Assembly: GCF_002209485.1 (NCBI RefSeq)
Contig: NZ_NJIX01000005.1
Location: 62,001 to 126,000 of the forward strand
From: Achromobacter sp. HZ34
Lineage (GTDB): Bacteria > Pseudomonadota > Gammaproteobacteria > Burkholderiales > Burkholderiaceae_B
Reading direction: 5' to 3'
DNA: 64,000 bases
Positions 1-7,940 of the stretch are shown here, piece after piece. The position numbers and the translations under genes are program-made. The notes beneath the pieces were generated by a model that was given only the letters and a program-made list of their open reading frames with translations, ran no database searches and had not been told where the DNA came from. Positions within the stretch are counted from its first letter, which is position 1, and each line of letters starts with the position of its first letter.

Positions 1-183
1 CCAGCGGGCGTAGCCCATGGCCACCACCCGGTCGATCTCGGCGGGCGTAGGTCCGAACGTAGCCTGCGCCAGGAAGCGCGAGGCCTGCCCGGCGGTTGGA
101 GCGGGGCCAGGGCCTGGCGCAGGACCTGGGGCGTTAAGCGAAGGAGCGGTGGCGGTGGCTGGCATGCGGACCACCATAGCCAT
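1..183 (-). CDS. DUF1800 family protein, N-terminal fragment
   Basis: Reading the minus strand from 183 gives 61 codons open to the window edge, with an in-frame stop at 196-198 upstream. After a Pro/Ala/Gly-rich leader of about 33 residues comes ASRFLAQATFGPTPAEID followed by VVAMGYARW, which is the characteristic opening of DUF1800 proteins (exported proteins, usually about 450-600 residues, often paired with a DUF1501 gene). Candidate ATG starts in frame are at 183, 177 and 165; no convincing Shine-Dalgarno separates them. The bulk of the gene lies to the left of the window. Function of the family is not established. Confidence 0.8.
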   Translation of the reverse strand, partial: MAMVVRMPATATAPSLNAPGPAPGPGPAPTAGQASRFLAQATFGPTPAEIDRVVAMGYARW

Positions 184-666
184 GCCATCGCGGGCTTACA
201 ACCGCTGCGTTTGGGGGAGAAGCGCGGTGAAGGATTAGGGCTTTGGACCTTTCCTCATCCCTATGCAGGAGGAAAATCCGCGGCGCACCCTTGTAATCCT
301 GTCTTGCCTTCGCGGAGAGGGCGCCATTTTTTGCTGTGCGGCAACGTCAGCATTGAAAAAATCTGCTCATCCCCAGAAACATGCGATGGTTTCCCGCATG
401 GTCATCATCCGAAAAAGGCCGCGCCTCATCCTTCGGGATGGTGGCGCCAGAGGGCCGTTTTTTGCAAAACTTCCCTCACCCAGCGGCTGACTATGCCCTG
501 AAGCAGCCCTGGGGACTAGCCTTGGAAAAAGGCCTTCAGACTGGCACGGGCGGCGCACCACAACGGTGCCGCCGTTCGTTCCTTCCCCTTTATTTCGGCC
601 AGGCACGCGACTTGCTCAAGTGCTGCGCCGCGCCATTGCGGCTACCCCGCGGATTAGGAGAATGTT
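184..666. other. intergenic region, 483 bp, no gene seen
   Basis: This stretch separates the DUF1800 gene (leftward) from the hemerythrin gene (rightward) and must hold both promoters. It is noticeably richer in A/T runs than its flanks, for example the short palindrome GTTTTTTGCAAAAC at 457-470. The open frames in it have no ribosome binding sites or recognisable protein similarity. A small RNA cannot be excluded. Confidence 0.5.
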
Positions 667-1146
667 ATGGACAAGGCTGAAATCCCTCTCGCCCAACGCG
701 ACGCGCTGGGACTGATGCTGGATGATCATTTCAAGATCAAGCACCTTTTCAAGGCTTTCAGCCGTGAAAAGGACGCCGAGACCCGCGAGGCCATCGCCCA
801 TGAGGCGTGCCTGACGCTGACGGTCATCGCGCAAATCGAAGAAGAGCTTTTTTACCCCTACGTCCGGGCGCGTAACGAAGCGGCTTTCGGCTACCTGATC
901 GACAAGGCCATGGTCGAGCACTCGTGCATCCGCAGCCTGATCGCGCAGATCCAGGGCATGACCTCGGATGACAGCATGTTCCACGCCAAGGTCGCGGTGC
1001 TGGGCGAATTGACCAGCCACCACGTCAACGGCGAAGAGGGCGAGCTGTATCCCAAGCTGATCGTGATGAATGAAGACTTGCGCGACATTGGCGCGCAAAT
1101 GCAGCAACGCAAGGACGAAATAACCATCGAAGCGCACATTGCCTGA
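667..1146 (+). CDS. hemerythrin HHE domain protein
   Basis: A 159-residue cytoplasmic four-helix protein of the hemerythrin/HHE cation-binding family. Candidate di-iron ligands are visible in the expected order: His21 (DDHFK), His45, Glu59/60 (EEELFYPY), His85 (VEHS) and the HHVNGEEGELYP segment at 118-129. Such proteins bind O2 or NO, or store iron; which applies here cannot be told. A clear TAGGAGA lies 6-7 bases before the ATG. It is followed after 20 bases by a small unknown gene that probably shares its transcript. Confidence 0.88.
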   Translation: MDKAEIPLAQRDALGLMLDDHFKIKHLFKAFSREKDAETREAIAHEACLTLTVIAQIEEELFYPYVRARNEAAFGYLIDKAMVEHSCIRSLIAQIQGMTSDDSMFHAKVAVLGELTSHHVNGEEGELYPKLIVMNEDLRDIGAQMQQRKDEITIEAHIA

Positions 1147-1166
1147 GATGGTGGGACTGAGGCACG

Positions 1167-1379
1167 ATGAAAATACTGACTAAGGAAACCCAGCAATCGC
1201 GCGCCACGTTATGGCTGGCGCCGGTTACCCAAGGCGGGTTCCGATGGGAAGTGGAGGTCGTCGACACGGGTAAGACGACCGTGCCTCACGTTATCCAATC
1301 CGAGCACGTGTTTCGCACGCCGACGGACGCCGCGCTGGATGGCATCCGGGCGCTGGAATCGATGGAAGTCGTCCAGTAG
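1167..1379 (+). CDS. small conserved-looking hypothetical protein
   Basis: A 70-residue soluble protein with no signal peptide or membrane segment. A GAGG sequence precedes the ATG, it lies 20 bases behind the hemerythrin gene, and a strong terminator follows, so it appears to be a real, co-transcribed gene. The composition (LWLAPVTQGGFRWEVEV, then HVFRTPTDAALDGIRAL) suggests a compact alpha/beta fold with a strand-rich front and a helical end. I do not recognise the family and assign no function. Confidence 0.65.
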   Translation: MKILTKETQQSRATLWLAPVTQGGFRWEVEVVDTGKTTVPHVIQSEHVFRTPTDAALDGIRALESMEVVQ

Positions 1380-1401
1380 GCGGGCAACGTGCCCAGGAAA
1401 A

Positions 1402-1427
1402 CGCACCGCGACGCGGTGCGTTTTTTT
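1402..1427 (+). terminator. rho-independent terminator after hemerythrin pair
   Basis: Perfect inverted repeat CGCACCGCG / CGCGGTGCG (1402-1410, 1412-1420) immediately followed by seven T. It lies 22 bases after the stop of the 70-residue gene, in the right orientation to end the hemerythrin transcript, and 36 bases before the convergent DUF4142 gene. Confidence 0.92.
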
Positions 1428-1462
1428 ATTGGGCGGCGCCGTCCAAACCGTGCGCGTGGGCC

Positions 1463-2125
1463 CTATTTGCCGGGTACCACGCTGGCGGGCGCCGCCGGGG
1501 AAGCGGGCGAGACAGGGGCGGGCGGCGCGGCCGGTTTCTGCGGATGATCGCCCAGCCAGCCGGCGGGATTGCTGTTGCGCACTGTCGTGCGTAGCTCCCT
1601 GCCCTTGTCCAGGTGCCCTTGCAAGGCCGGCAGGTTCTTCGCGGCGAAAGCCTTGACGTCCGCATCGCGGGCATTCCTCGCCGCGTCCGTGAACAGTTTG
1701 ACGGCATCGCGGTGGGCGCTGACCGCCACTTTTTCCACATAGGCCCGGTCGAATCGATTGCGCTGGGAGTTCTGCAACTGGCGCAGCAGGGACTGCTGTG
1801 CCCGCGACGGCTCCGTGGGTAGTTGCGCGCCCTTGCTGTCGGCCAGGGCCTGCAGGTCGCGCGCCACCGCCGTGTGGTCGGTGATCATCATCTGGGCGAA
1901 ACGCTTGACGTCGTCATTGCCGGACTGGTCCAGGGCAAGCTTGCTGGCTGCCATTTCGAACAGGCCGGCCTGCCCCGCCTGCAACAGAAAGCGCTGGTCG
2001 CGCCGGCTCAAGTCGGCCGCCTGGCTGTTGCAGGCGGCGCTGGCCGACAACACCAGGGTGGCGCACAGGGCGATGTTCCTGAGAAAAGTCGCGCTGGTCT
2101 GTCCGGTCCGTATGGAAATACTCAT
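1463..2125 (-). CDS. DUF4142 family exported protein
   Basis: A 220-residue protein starting at the ATG at 2125, chosen because AGGAGA sits 7 bases upstream; an ATG further upstream at 2227 adds only an Arg/Gly/Ser-rich leader. Residues 1-37 form a signal peptide (RNIALCATLVLSASAA, cleavage near QAA/D). The mature part is the helical DUF4142 domain (FLLQAGQAGLFEMAASKLAL, later VKRFAQMMITDHT), a ferritin-like predicted fold found in exported stress-related proteins. The C-terminus is a Pro/Ala-rich tail after WLGDHPQK. No catalytic role is established for the family. Confidence 0.88.
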   Translation of the reverse strand: MSISIRTGQTSATFLRNIALCATLVLSASAACNSQAADLSRRDQRFLLQAGQAGLFEMAASKLALDQSGNDDVKRFAQMMITDHTAVARDLQALADSKGAQLPTEPSRAQQSLLRQLQNSQRNRFDRAYVEKVAVSAHRDAVKLFTDAARNARDADVKAFAAKNLPALQGHLDKGRELRTTVRNSNPAGWLGDHPQKPAAPPAPVSPASPAAPASVVPGK

Positions 2126-2255
2126 GACTGTCTCCTGACGATCATTGAGACGATCGCCGCTGCGATCGCTACCGATGCTCCCCCCGGAGGCGGGCGCAAA
2201 GCCATTTCCCCTGCCCTGGCTGACCACACGCAGTGGCCACGCTCAGTGGCCACAT

Positions 2256-3536
2256 TCAGTGCCGGCTTTCCAGCATCTCCGCCACCTTGGCCGTCAACTC
2301 GCCGACTTCGAACGGCTTCATCAATATGGACATGCCGTGATCCAGCGCTTCACCACCGCCCACCACGGCATTGGCCGCATAGCCGGTCATGAACAGCACT
2401 TTCTGCGCCGGCTGCAATTCACGCGCGGCGTCGGCCAGCTGGCGGCCGTTCAAACCCGGCAGGCCGACGTCGGTCAACAGCAGATCGGGCATGACACCGC
2501 CGCGCAGCACCGTGATGGCGGCAATGGCATCGCCGGCCGCGATGGTGCGATAGCCCGCATCGGCCAATATCTGGGTCACCAGTTCGCGCACCATGTCGTC
2601 ATCATCGACCACCAGCACCAGCGGATTGGCGCCGGAGGACGCCACGATCTGTCCTTCACCCTGGATGGCCTGCGGCAACTTCATCACCTGCGGCAGCAGG
2701 ATACGCAGGCGCGTGCCCTCGCCATCGCCGCTACGCAAGGCGATGCTGCCATCGGACTGCTTGACGTAGCCGTAGATCATGGACAGCCCCAGGCCCGTTC
2801 CCTGGCCGATGGGCTTGGTCGTGAAGAAAGGATCGAAAGCGCGTTCGCTGACATCCGGCGTCATGCCGATGCCGGTGTCAGTGACGGTCAGGCAGGTATA
2901 GGCGCCGGGCAGCAGGTTTTCCTCCGCGGCGCTTTCTTCGGTCAGGATCTCTTGCGTGAGCGCCACCGTCAGCGTGCCGCCATCGGCCATGGCATCGCGC
3001 GCATTGGCGGTCATGCCCAGCAAGGCGCTTTCCAGCTGGCGCGCATCGCATAGCGTGGGCGCCAGATCGGTGGCCACTTCCAGGTTCAAGACGATGTCAG
3101 GGCCCACGGCCGCCCGCAACGTCGTCTCCATGGACCGCAACAGCGAGGCGACATCGACAGGTTTGGGATCCAGCGATTGGCGTTGCGCGAAAGCCAGCAG
3201 GCGATGCGTCAGCCCCGCGGCGCGGCGGCCGGCCGCCAGGCTGGCGTCGATGAGACGGCCCGCCTTGTCGGCCTCGCCGGTCGCCAGGCGCCGCTGCGCC
3301 AGTTGCAGGGAACCCAGCAACCCTTGCAGGATGTTGTTGAAGTCGTGCGCGAGGCCACCGGTCAAATGGCTCAGCGCGTCCAGTTTGCGCTGCCGGAACA
3401 GAGCGTCGAGCAGGGGTTGCTCGGGACGCTCGGACGCCTGCCCTGCAGCGGGGAGGTCGGGTTGATCGGTGTCGAAAGCGATGGAAGGCGGCCCCGGCAC
3501 CAGCGTGTTTTGATCGGAAGGACCTGACATGGACAT
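2256..3536 (-). CDS. hybrid histidine kinase with C-terminal receiver, no sensor domain
   Basis: Signal-transduction kinase of about 426 residues. From the ATG at 3536, a short disordered leader (about 45 residues) precedes the H-box (LTGGLAHDFNNILQ, phosphorylatable His64), an N-box (MTANARDAM), G1 (VTDTGIGM), G2 (GQGTGLGLSMIYGYV) and a receiver domain with acidic pocket VVDDDD, Asp356 in LLLTDVGLPG and Lys407 in LMKPFE. No transmembrane segment, PAS, GAF or other input domain is present. This arrangement resembles the catalytic halves of larger hybrid kinases. The partner output protein is not adjacent. A further in-frame start at 3530 is possible, and neither start has a strong Shine-Dalgarno. 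Confidence 0.88.
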   Translation of the reverse strand: MSMSGPSDQNTLVPGPPSIAFDTDQPDLPAAGQASERPEQPLLDALFRQRKLDALSHLTGGLAHDFNNILQGLLGSLQLAQRRLATGEADKAGRLIDASLAAGRRAAGLTHRLLAFAQRQSLDPKPVDVASLLRSMETTLRAAVGPDIVLNLEVATDLAPTLCDARQLESALLGMTANARDAMADGGTLTVALTQEILTEESAAEENLLPGAYTCLTVTDTGIGMTPDVSERAFDPFFTTKPIGQGTGLGLSMIYGYVKQSDGSIALRSGDGEGTRLRILLPQVMKLPQAIQGEGQIVASSGANPLVLVVDDDDMVRELVTQILADAGYRTIAAGDAIAAITVLRGGVMPDLLLTDVGLPGLNGRQLADAARELQPAQKVLFMTGYAANAVVGGGEALDHGMSILMKPFEVGELTAKVAEMLESRH

Positions 3537-3638
3537 GCGATAAAACGTAGGCGATGGGCGCCATGCTCGCACTGCCACAGTGAAGACGACGTATCGCTCT
3601 GTTACTAGACGTTAACCGAAAGTTATATAAGCACAAAT

Positions 3639-5423
3639 TCAGGCAAATAATTGCCGCGCCTGCTTCAACAGCTCGCTTTTGTTGAGCACGCCCACCAGAC
3701 GCCGGGACTGCGCATCCGCCAGCACCGGGGTACGTTCGGCCGGCGATTCCACGACGGTCTGCCAGATGTCGAACAGGCGCTGGTCGGCATAGACCACGGG
3801 CAAATCGGCCACGTAGGTGGAAGTGCCGATAGCCGCTTCAGCCTCGGCCTGGTTCGCATTCACGCGCGCCACCACGTCCTGCAGCCACACCGCGCCCTTG
3901 AAATGCAGGTCGTCATCGACCACGAAGACGAAGCGGTTCTTGCCGGCCACGCCCACGGCCACCGCTTCGCGCAGCGGCGTGTCCTGCCCGACCGGATTGG
4001 GCAAGGGCCGCATGACCATGCCGGCGGTGGCATCCGCCAGGCGGGAACGGCGGTCGGAACGGGCCCGGTGGCGCGCGGTCACGGAGTACGCGCCGCTGTC
4101 GCCCAGCGCCATGGAGATGGCATAGGCCACCACCGTGGCCAGCATCAGGGGAAAGACGAAGGTCGATTCCTGCGTCATTTCGAAGACCATCAAGGTCGAC
4201 ATGAGCGGCGCCTGGGTGGTCGCCGCCAGGCCGGCGGCCATGCCGGCCACGCCCAGCAGCACGGTGCTGTCCGCCACGCCCAGCCATTGCGCCGCCAGCG
4301 GCGCGCACGCGGATCCGGCCAGCGCGCCTATCATCAGCGACGGCGTGAACATGCCGCCGATGGCGCCTGACCCGACCGTGGCCGCCGTGGCGAGTATCTT
4401 CAGCGCCAGCAAGATCAGCAAAGGCGAGGACAGGGCCTGCCCATCCAGCAGGCTGACCACAGGGGCGAAGCCGTTGCCCGTGACGTCCGGCGCCACCAGG
4501 GTGATCAGTCCCACGACCAGGCCGCCCAGGGCCATGCGCACCACCAGGGACCCGTGCAGGCGCGCGAACCCCGTGCGGGCCAGGCGCACCACCCGCAGGA
4601 AGATGGCGCCCGCCGCGCCCGCCGCCACGCCAACCAGCATGATGGCAAGCATGCCCGGGCCGGTGACATCGAAGGCGAAGGGTGGCAGGGCATAAAGCGG
4701 CGTGAAGTGGCCCATCACGCTGACCACCCACGTCGCCGCGGCCGCCGCGGTGAACAGAAAGCCCACGCGGCGCAATTCCAGGCCGCCGTAGGCGATCTCG
4801 GCGACGAAGATCGCCGCCGCCAGCGGGGTGTGATAGACCGCGGCCAGGCCGCCCGTGGCGGCCAGCGCCACTGCCAGGCGGAAGTCCTCGCCACGCAGCA
4901 CGGAGAGACGCGTGTTGCCGCGGCCCGGGCCGGCACGGAAGGGATAGCACAGCCAGGACGCGGCCGTGGCCGACAACTGGACCATGGCGCCTTCCTTACC
5001 GATGGAGCCGCCCGACACGATGGAGAAAAACGAGGAGACGCAGCGCAGCAGGGACGGAATCACGGGAATGCGATCCGTCTTCCCGTCTATGGTTTCCAGG
5101 TATTCCGACACCGTGCCATCTGCCTGCTCGCGGCGCAGGGCCTGGGCCAGGATCAGTGCCGCGATCGCCGCGCCTATGACCGGACAGGCGACACGCACAT
5201 ACCAGGGCAGCGTCGCGAACACATGCGAGATATCGCCTTCGCGGCCGAACAGCCAGGTGGTGGCATGGTCCAGGCTGGTACGAAAGGACTGCGCCGCCAG
5301 CGCGCCCAGGGCGCCCATCGCGGCCGCCACCAGCAGCCCGCGCAAATAGCCCAGCGCGACGCGTTCGGTGGCGGCCACGCCGGCAAGATCGCTATCCGTG
5401 CGAAAGAAACGGGGGATTTTCAT
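3639..5423 (-). CDS. ClC-type chloride channel/transporter with CBS domains
   Basis: A 594-residue inner-membrane protein of the voltage-gated chloride channel family. Visible signatures are SGGSIGKEGA at 138-146, whose Glu144 matches the gating glutamate, and GSGAIGGMFTPS at 352-362, which builds the anion path. Multiple hydrophobic helices fill residues 25-440. From about 465 to the end lie two CBS-like modules (MRPLPNPV..., then YVADLPVVYADQRLFDIW), which usually bind nucleotides and regulate the channel. The start is the ATG at 5423 because it overlaps the TGA of the upstream LysR gene as ATGA, implying translational coupling. Whether it is a channel or a Cl-/H+ antiporter cannot be decided by eye. 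Confidence 0.93.
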   Translation of the reverse strand: MKIPRFFRTDSDLAGVAATERVALGYLRGLLVAAAMGALGALAAQSFRTSLDHATTWLFGREGDISHVFATLPWYVRVACPVIGAAIAALILAQALRREQADGTVSEYLETIDGKTDRIPVIPSLLRCVSSFFSIVSGGSIGKEGAMVQLSATAASWLCYPFRAGPGRGNTRLSVLRGEDFRLAVALAATGGLAAVYHTPLAAAIFVAEIAYGGLELRRVGFLFTAAAAATWVVSVMGHFTPLYALPPFAFDVTGPGMLAIMLVGVAAGAAGAIFLRVVRLARTGFARLHGSLVVRMALGGLVVGLITLVAPDVTGNGFAPVVSLLDGQALSSPLLILLALKILATAATVGSGAIGGMFTPSLMIGALAGSACAPLAAQWLGVADSTVLLGVAGMAAGLAATTQAPLMSTLMVFEMTQESTFVFPLMLATVVAYAISMALGDSGAYSVTARHRARSDRRSRLADATAGMVMRPLPNPVGQDTPLREAVAVGVAGKNRFVFVVDDDLHFKGAVWLQDVVARVNANQAEAEAAIGTSTYVADLPVVYADQRLFDIWQTVVESPAERTPVLADAQSRRLVGVLNKSELLKQARQLFA

Positions 5424-6334
5424 GGGGTCGCCCCATCGACGTTCCTGTTGGCGCGCTGCAGGGCCTCGCGCATGGCTTTCATCTGCGGCGACCACGCGGC
5501 GTTGCGTCGCGCCAGCACGGCGACTTCGCGGCGCAAGGGCAATTGCGGCCCGGCCGCCAGGGCCACCACGCCGCTGGCATCCTCCAGCAGGGCCGCGGGC
5601 GCCACCGTCAACCAGTCGCCGCCGGCCACCAGCTTCAATGCGCCGGCCGAGACGAAGTCGACTTCCAGCACGGGCGTGGGCGGCGTCAGGCCGTCGTTGG
5701 CATAGGCCGCGTCCAGGTGCTGGCGCAAGAGCGACGTGCGCTTGGGCAGGATCCAGCGTTGCTGCGCCAGCACTTCCAGGCTGACCGGCGCCCGCTTCAG
5801 CAGCGGATGGCCGCGCCTGGCGACGATGCGCAGATCATCGCGGCCGACCGCCTGCTGGCGCAAGGCAGCGGGCACGGCGCGCTCCATCGGCGCGACGACG
5901 ACATCCAGCGCGCCCTGCTCCAGCAGATCATGCAACTCGTCGGCCACGCCCAGCGTCAACGTCACGCGCAGGCCCGGACGTTCGGGCAGCAGCACTTCCA
6001 GCGCGGGCAGCACGGCCGTGTCCATGGTGGCCGCGGTGGCGCCCACGCGCAGCAGGCCGACGTCGCCCGCGGACAAGGCCTGGGCATGCCGGATGGCGTC
6101 TTCGTACTGGTCCACCACCTTGCGCGCATGCTCGGCGAAAGCCAGGCCGGCGGCGGTCGGCCGCACGGCGCGCGCGCTGCGGTCGAACAGGGCCAGGCCG
6201 GTCTCGTCTTCCAGGCGCTTGAGCGATTTCGACAGCGCCGGCTGCGTCACCGCGCAGGCCGATGCAGCCCGGCCCAGATGGCCGTGCGCCACCACCGCGA
6301 GGAAATAGGAAAGATCACGCAGGGACGGATTCAT
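5420..6334 (-). CDS. LysR-family regulator coupled to the ClC gene
   Basis: A 304-residue transcription factor with an N-terminal winged helix (residues 3-62; AASACAVTQPALSKSLKRLE is the recognition region) and a two-lobed co-inducer domain (from about residue 92). It is unusual in being in the same operon as, and overlapping by four bases (ATGA), the ClC channel it may control, rather than divergent from it. On its other side is a divergent ferredoxin-like gene. The 136-bp gap holds an inverted repeat (6359-6374) that could be its operator. The inducer is unknown. Confidence 0.92.
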   Translation of the reverse strand: MNPSLRDLSYFLAVVAHGHLGRAASACAVTQPALSKSLKRLEDETGLALFDRSARAVRPTAAGLAFAEHARKVVDQYEDAIRHAQALSAGDVGLLRVGATAATMDTAVLPALEVLLPERPGLRVTLTLGVADELHDLLEQGALDVVVAPMERAVPAALRQQAVGRDDLRIVARRGHPLLKRAPVSLEVLAQQRWILPKRTSLLRQHLDAAYANDGLTPPTPVLEVDFVSAGALKLVAGGDWLTVAPAALLEDASGVVALAAGPQLPLRREVAVLARRNAAWSPQMKAMREALQRANRNVDGATP

Positions 6335-6358
6335 GAATGATCGTCATATTGGAGATAA

Positions 6359-6374
6359 CTTTCAGGAATGAAAG
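6359..6374. promoter_or_regulatory. inverted repeat, candidate LysR operator
   Basis: CTTTCA-GGAA-TGAAAG is a perfect 6-bp inverted repeat with a 4-bp spacer, 25 bases upstream of the LysR start and 97 bases upstream of the ferredoxin-like gene. Its position in a LysR divergon makes it a candidate regulator site, but it is short. Confidence 0.4.
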
Positions 6375-6470
6375 TGTACCGCAGGCGGAGCGCGGCCGGG
6401 CATTGCTGACCGCCAGCCGGCCGTCATTCCGTGTGCGGCACGGGCATGGCGGGGCCGGCGTCCGCCTAGA

Positions 6471-6863
6471 ATGGCAGCCATGACTGCAAGCTCGCCTACG
6501 CCGGATGGAATCGCGCCGCCGCTCCCCACGGGCGCCGTCACCTATGCCATCGAGCTGGAAACCAGCGGGTGGAACTATGCGGCACGGGCGGACGAGACGC
6601 TGTTGCAAGCGGCGTTGCGCGCGGGCATCCGCCTGGCGAGTTCATGCCGCAATGGCACCTGCCGCGCCTGCATATGCCATCTGGAAGCCGGCGCCATCAC
6701 GTATGTCGTGGAGCGCCCGGGCCTGAGCCGGGATGAAATCGAAGAGGGTTGGATCCTGCCTTGCGTGGCCCAGGCCCGCGCGGATCTGCGGCTGGCCGGC
6801 GACAGCGCCGAACGCGTCGTGGCAGATCCGCCGCGCCCGCTGCCCCTGGGACCGCGACGCTAA
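6471..6863 (+). CDS. 2Fe-2S ferredoxin-like protein
   Basis: A 130-residue soluble electron carrier. The plant-type cluster motif is present: Cys59-x4-Cys64-x2-Cys67 (SCRNGTCRAC) and the fourth ligand Cys98 in GWILPCVAQAR; an extra Cys69 follows the third ligand. The beta-grasp core is preceded by a Pro-rich leader of about 20 residues. A second ATG at 6480 is an equally good start and neither has a clear Shine-Dalgarno. No oxygenase or reductase is next to it, so the partner is unknown. It is divergent from the LysR/ClC operon. Confidence 0.87.
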   Translation: MAAMTASSPTPDGIAPPLPTGAVTYAIELETSGWNYAARADETLLQAALRAGIRLASSCRNGTCRACICHLEAGAITYVVERPGLSRDEIEEGWILPCVAQARADLRLAGDSAERVVADPPRPLPLGPRR

Positions 6864-6920
6864 GCTTGCTGGCGGCAGCCGGTGGCGGCTTGCATCGACC
6901 CTGCGTCCGTTGCAGGCGCC

Positions 6921-7844
6921 TCATCCAGCCGTGGACGCAATACCGGCGACGTTCCAGGAAGCGAAGACGTCCACCAGATAGTCGAGGAACACGCGGACCT
7001 TGCGTTCCTGGGTGGCGCGCTGCGGAAACAAGGCATGCAGCTCGACGTCGGGCCAGCGCGTCCAGCCGGGCAGCACGCTTTCCAGCGCGCCGCTGGCCAG
7101 GTGGCGTCCGACCAGCATCTGCGAGGCCAGTACGATGCCGGCGCCATTGAGCGCCTGGCGGATCAGGGTGGCCGATTCGTTGGCCACCAGCACCGGCCGC
7201 AAGGTCAGATCGCTGATTTCGCCGCTGCCGATATGCCTTAACCGCCATTGCGCCAGGGGTGCATCGCCACCGCTGCTAAGCAGGTCGTGGCGGCGCAAGT
7301 CGCGCGGGTCCGCCGGCCGCCCGGTGCGCTCCAGGTAGGCGGGGCTGGCCACCAGCACGGCACGCGACAGGCCCAACTGGCGGGCGGCGTAAGTGGTGTC
7401 CGGCAAGGGGCCTATGCGTATCGCGATGTCGTAGCCATGCTCGACCAGGTCGAGGGCCTCGTTGTGATACGTCAACACCAGTTGCACGCGCGGATGGCTG
7501 GCGCGAAACGCGGCCAGCGTCGGCTCAAGCACCAGCAAGCCCAGGGCATAAGGTACCAGCACGCGCAGCGTGCCCTCGGCTTCCGTGCGCAGGCTGGCAA
7601 CGGAGGCGCGCGCATCGGCCAACATCTGTTCGGCCTGCAGGCAGCGGGCATAGAACTCGCGTCCCGCGTCGGTGCTGCGCACTTTGCGTGTGGTGCGGTA
7701 GAGCAGTTGTACGCCAAGGCCTTCCTCCAGCGCCTTGACCTGTCGGCTGACGCTGGTCAAGGGCATGTCCAGCAAGGCCGCCGCGCCGGAGAAGCTGCCT
7801 GCCTCGACGACACGCAGGAAAACTTGTACGTGTTCGAACTTCAT
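6921..7844 (-). CDS. LysR-family regulator divergent from the FUSC gene
   Basis: A 307-residue LysR protein. The helix-turn-helix occupies residues 1-60 (FSGAAALLDMPLTSVSRQVKALE), followed by a linker helix and effector-binding domain (RVLVPYALGLLVLEPTLAAF; DIAIRIGPLPD). Sequence style matches the DUF24-unrelated CrgA/AaeR-like subgroup that recognises aromatic or quinone-like compounds; that subgrouping is inference. It shares a 96-bp intergenic region with the efflux gene at 7941, the usual geometry for a LysR regulator and its target. Confidence 0.92.
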   Translation of the reverse strand: MKFEHVQVFLRVVEAGSFSGAAALLDMPLTSVSRQVKALEEGLGVQLLYRTTRKVRSTDAGREFYARCLQAEQMLADARASVASLRTEAEGTLRVLVPYALGLLVLEPTLAAFRASHPRVQLVLTYHNEALDLVEHGYDIAIRIGPLPDTTYAARQLGLSRAVLVASPAYLERTGRPADPRDLRRHDLLSSGGDAPLAQWRLRHIGSGEISDLTLRPVLVANESATLIRQALNGAGIVLASQMLVGRHLASGALESVLPGWTRWPDVELHALFPQRATQERKVRVFLDYLVDVFASWNVAGIASTAG

Positions 7845-7882
7845 GCGCGTGCGCCGTCCGCTTTATACCGTTTAGAGCAAGA

Positions 7883-7897
7883 GAAATTCCCGATTTC
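7883..7897. promoter_or_regulatory. short inverted repeat in the LysR/FUSC divergent promoter
   Basis: GAAAT-TCCCG-ATTTC, 5-bp arms and a 5-bp spacer, about halfway between the divergent LysR and FUSC starts. The location is what one expects of a LysR box, but the repeat is short and could be chance. Confidence 0.3.
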
Positions 7898-7940
7898 GGC
7901 AGTTTATTCCATTCCACCACCCCTTTAGACTGCCTTGATC

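Noticed and set aside
184-666. Several short open frames left of the hemerythrin gene
   Set aside because: They overlap each other in different frames, lack ribosome sites and resemble nothing; treated as intergenic.
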